NCBI GenBank assembly: GCA_937922175.1
Contig: CAKZUU010000174.1
Location: 1-16,818, forward strand
Length of the DNA: 16,818 nt
Source of the DNA: an uncultured Gemmataceae bacterium
Lineage (GTDB): Bacteria; Planctomycetota; Planctomycetia; Gemmatales; Gemmataceae
Direction: 5' to 3'
Shown here piece after piece: positions 14,033-16,818 of this stretch (position 1 is its first letter; each line of letters starts with the position of its first letter). The translations under genes and the position numbers were made by a program. Under the pieces are notes generated by a model. It was not told the origin of the DNA. It worked only from the letters and a program-made list of their open reading frames with translations, and made no database searches.

Positions 14033-16818
14033 ATGACCTCACCGCTTTGGCATGACCGTCAACGACAATGGATCGACGACCTGGTACGCCTGGTCCGTGA
14101 GCGGAATGACCGACAGAAAGAGATCGAACAGCGGTTCTCATCGGAACGTCACCGTGCCGAGCGAAACGCCCAGATCGCTCGCCAGTCTCTCGAAAAGAAG
14201 CGGGAAAGCGCCTTGGCGAAAGCGGATGTCGAGTGGCAACTTGATCAGGAGAGCATCCACAACCACTTCCTCGCTGAGCGGAAGGCGGCGGAGGAGCAGT
14301 TTGCCCAAACCCGCCGTCACCTACTGCACGAAATGGAGACGAAAGAAGAACAATTGCGCGAATCGCTGCATGAACGCGTTTGGACAGCCAATTCGCTCTT
14401 CGATGCCGCCGAGAAAGAAGCGCAGAGTGAACTCCAGAAATATCAGCAGGCGGTACGAGAAACTCAGAAACGCGCCGAGCAACTCTGGCGGGAAGTCGAT
14501 GATTGGCTCCGAAATCGCGGCGTCGCCATTGACCAGATTCTCCCGCGGCAGCCCGCGACGATCACTGCGGAATCCCCCACGGAATGCCAGCAGCTCATGC
14601 TGGCTCAACTCGAAGCAGCTCAATTGGCCTTCCAGCGGTTGCAGCGTTTGCTTGCCCCCAAACTGTTGCCCCTCTCCATCGGAGCCGTGTTGTATGCGTT
14701 CTTCACGTCAATCACCTGCCTGCCGGCCATCTTCCAGAAACCGCCATTGTTGTGGTTGATCGGCGGGGTATTCACAGGCTCAGCGCTTTTCGTCCTGTTT
14801 CGTGGCACGGTCCAAATGGTGGGGCATCGGCAGATGTATCGGCGGGGCGACCAGATCGCCCGCCTTCTGGAAAAGGCCGAGTCCGCTGCCCGAAAATGTC
14901 GGCTGTCGGCGGAAGCCAACTTTCAGCGGACGCTCAATGGCTTGCGCGAAAAACTGCATCGCGATCAACACGCCGCCCAAAGCGAGTTCCAGCCGCGTCT
15001 GGAGGCGCTGCTGGAACGCCGAGTGACAAGGCTGCGTGAGTTGAACACCTCGCATCAAGAGACCCTCGCACGCCTGACGCATCAGGAACAGGCAGAACTG
15101 GCGGCTGCCCAAGCCCACCGGGATGCCCTTCGACTCGAAGCGACGAGTCATTACGCTCAGGAACTCGCCCTTCTCGAGAACGATCACGGGGAACGGTTGC
15201 ATCAACTCCAACAAGCGGAGGAGGAAGCATGGCGGCTACTGAGTGAAAGGTGGCACGGCGAGGTCGACAGGTTGCGCCGCGAACATGCCGAACTCCAACG
15301 AGTTGATCACACCTGGTTTCCGCCTTGGGATGCAACGGTCTGGGCCGACCGCCCACCCGTCACCGAGGGACCTCGGGGCATCCATCTGGGGCAGCATCGG
15401 TTCGATCTTGCCCAGTTGCCCCAAGGCGAGCCGAAGGATCCCCGCTTGCGATTGTCGGATCGTTTGCAGGGCTTCCTGCCCGCCTTCCTCCCATTTCCGG
15501 AGCGATCCGGACTGTTGATCGAGGCAACCGACAGCGGGCGCGCGGAGGCTGTCTCCATCCTCCAGAACCTGATGCTGCGTTTCCTCACCGCATTACCTCC
15601 GGGGAAAGTCCGGTTCACGATTTTCGACCCGGTCGGTTTGGGCGACAACTTCGCGGAATTCATGCATTTGGCGGACTTTGACGAATTGCTCGTGACGAGT
15701 CGGATCTGGACGGAAGCGGGGCCGATCGAACAGCGACTCGCGGATTTGAGTGCCCACATGGAAAATGTGATTCAGAAATACCTTCGTCGCGAGTTTCGCT
15801 CGATCGAAGAGTACAACGCGGCGGCCGGTGAGGTCGCGGAGCCTTACCGCGTCCTCGTGGTGGCGAATTTCCCGGTCAATTTCACGACCGAAGCAGCACG
15901 TCGCCTGGTCAGTATTGTCCAGAGTGGTGCCAACAGTGGCGTCTTCGCGTTGATCAGCGTCGATCGGCGGCAGCCGACGCCCCACGGCTTCAACCTCACC
16001 GACTTAGAGGCCGCGTCCTGGGTCCTGCATTGGAAGCACGATCATTTCGAGTTTCGCGACCCGATCTTCAACACATTCCCCTTTGCCGCCGAAAGCCCGC
16101 CTTCGACCGATGTGGCGACACGACTGATTCGACGGTGGGGCGAGTGGGCTCAAACAGCCGGCCGAGTCGAAGTCCCCTTCGATTTTGTCATGCCCACCGA
16201 GGCAGAGTGGTGGAAAGCCGACAGCCGCTCCGGCATCGTCGTCCCAATTGGTCGTTCCGGTGCGAGCAAACGGCAGTCCCTCGACCTGGGACGCGGCACC
16301 GCTCAGCATGGCTTGATTGCCGGCAAGACCGGTTCGGGCAAATCCACCCTGCTGCATGTCATCATCACCAACGTGTCGCTGATTTACTCACCCGACGAAG
16401 TGCATCTCTATCTCATCGACTTCAAAAAAGGGGTCGAGTTCAAGCCCTATGCCGAGTTCGCTCTCCCTCATGCCCAAGTTGTCGCCATCGAGAGTGAGCG
16501 GGAATTCGGCCTGAGCGTGCTTCAACGTTTAGATCAGGAATTGAGGGAGCGCGGCGATCTGTTCCGACAAGCCGGCGTCAGCGATATCGTCACTTTTCGC
16601 CACGAACGCCCCGATCCGACACTTCCGCGAATCCTCCTGATCGTCGATGAATTTCAGGAGTTTTTTATCGAGGAGGACAAAGTTGCTCAGGAAGCGTCTC
16701 TGCTGCTGGATCGGCTCGTCCGGCAAGGTCGAGCGTTCGGCATCCATGTCGTGCTCGGTTCCCAAACGCTCGGCGGGGCATACTCCCTGGCTCGGGCCAC
16801 CATCGATCAGATGGCGGT
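14033..16818 (+). CDS. Membrane-bound FtsK/SpoIIIE (EssC/EccC-like) ATPase with coiled coils (cut by window end)
   Basis: At least 928 residues, 3' end missing. Order: a long charged coiled coil (about 10-190); two membrane helices at about 211-232 and 239-256; a second coiled coil (about 262-420) rich in Gln/Glu/Arg/Leu; a first FtsK-like domain (about 490-650); a second from about 740. The second has intact Walker A GKTGSGKST (764-772), the strand HLYLIDFKKGVEF, and Walker B ILLIVDEF (867-874), followed by LVRQGRAFGIHVVLGSQTL, as in FtsK and EssC/EccC motors. The first keeps the same fold pattern (IFDPVGLG, LVSIVQSGANSGVFALI) but has TDSGRAEA and VLVVANFP in place of the Walker motifs, so it is probably inactive. 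No FHA domain is seen. ATG 14033 was chosen; an in-frame ATG at 13991 would add 14 residues. Context suggests it is the motor that moves or organises the small W-x-D proteins; a DNA-related role cannot be excluded. Confidence 0.85.
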   Translation, partial: MTSPLWHDRQRQWIDDLVRLVRERNDRQKEIEQRFSSERHRAERNAQIARQSLEKKRESALAKADVEWQLDQESIHNHFLAERKAAEEQFAQTRRHLLHEMETKEEQLRESLHERVWTANSLFDAAEKEAQSELQKYQQAVRETQKRAEQLWREVDDWLRNRGVAIDQILPRQPATITAESPTECQQLMLAQLEAAQLAFQRLQRLLAPKLLPLSIGAVLYAFFTSITCLPAIFQKPPLLWLIGGVFTGSALFVLFRGTVQMVGHRQMYRRGDQIARLLEKAESAARKCRLSAEANFQRTLNGLREKLHRDQHAAQSEFQPRLEALLERRVTRLRELNTSHQETLARLTHQEQAELAAAQAHRDALRLEATSHYAQELALLENDHGERLHQLQQAEEEAWRLLSERWHGEVDRLRREHAELQRVDHTWFPPWDATVWADRPPVTEGPRGIHLGQHRFDLAQLPQGEPKDPRLRLSDRLQGFLPAFLPFPERSGLLIEATDSGRAEAVSILQNLMLRFLTALPPGKVRFTIFDPVGLGDNFAEFMHLADFDELLVTSRIWTEAGPIEQRLADLSAHMENVIQKYLRREFRSIEEYNAAAGEVAEPYRVLVVANFPVNFTTEAARRLVSIVQSGANSGVFALISVDRRQPTPHGFNLTDLEAASWVLHWKHDHFEFRDPIFNTFPFAAESPPSTDVATRLIRRWGEWAQTAGRVEVPFDFVMPTEAEWWKADSRSGIVVPIGRSGASKRQSLDLGRGTAQHGLIAGKTGSGKSTLLHVIITNVSLIYSPDEVHLYLIDFKKGVEFKPYAEFALPHAQVVAIESEREFGLSVLQRLDQELRERGDLFRQAGVSDIVTFRHERPDPTLPRILLIVDEFQEFFIEEDKVAQEASLLLDRLVRQGRAFGIHVVLGSQTLGGAYSLARATIDQMA

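Noticed and set aside
14052..14759. 235-codon open frame on the plus strand, rich in Ser/Arg/Asn
   Set aside because: It is the +1 frame of the FtsK-like gene, whose frame runs unbroken from 14033 to the window end and encodes coiled coils, membrane helices and ATPase motifs.

Overview
The window looks like chromosomal DNA of a planctomycete, probably of the Gemmata/Isosphaera side of the phylum. This is inferred from family content, not from any marker gene: a secreted 3-keto-disaccharide hydrolase-type (DUF1080) protein, a membrane-anchored squalene-cyclase-like repeat protein, a short site-2 protease, WXG100-like proteins beside an FtsK/EssC-like ATPase, high GC, and many genes with weak or no Shine-Dalgarno sequence. 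No rRNA, tRNA, CRISPR array, insertion sequence or phage gene was seen.

Left part (1-5.7 kb): the 5' end of ftsH (minus strand, cut by the window edge); a gene-free divergent region of about 480 bp; a secreted DUF1080 protein (plus); a two-NBD soluble ABC ATPase of the ModF type (minus) whose end overlaps the DUF1080 gene tail to tail by 17 bp; then a plus-strand pair, a MEMO/AmrB-type protein with an extra N-terminal domain and an alpha/beta hydrolase 21 bp downstream.

Middle part (5.7-11.8 kb, all minus strand): a large membrane-anchored prenyltransferase/squalene-oxidase-repeat protein, and a likely operon read leftwards: class V aminotransferase, coaD (coenzyme A synthesis), and a two-lobed alpha/beta hydrolase starting 3 bp after coaD. 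The second lobe of that hydrolase has lost its nucleophile serine. The aminotransferase operon and the rightward site-2 protease gene diverge from a short region in which two candidate sigma70-type promoters lie almost exactly on top of each other in opposite directions.

Right part (11.9 kb to the end, plus strand): a site-2 protease gene, then a tight cluster that is the most interesting part of the window. It holds a 90-aa WXG100-like protein, a 186-aa coiled-coil protein of unknown family, a 72-aa second WXG100-like protein overlapping it by ATGA, and a very large membrane-bound FtsK/EssC-like ATPase cut by the window end. The two small proteins share a W-x-D-x5-F signature in place of W-x-G. 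The ATPase has coiled coils on both sides of a two-helix membrane anchor and two FtsK-like domains, the first with degenerate Walker motifs and the second intact. Together they suggest a divergent, minimal type VII-secretion-like or FtsK-driven transport module, without FHA domains and without the YxxxD/E export motif on either small protein. This functional reading is inference.
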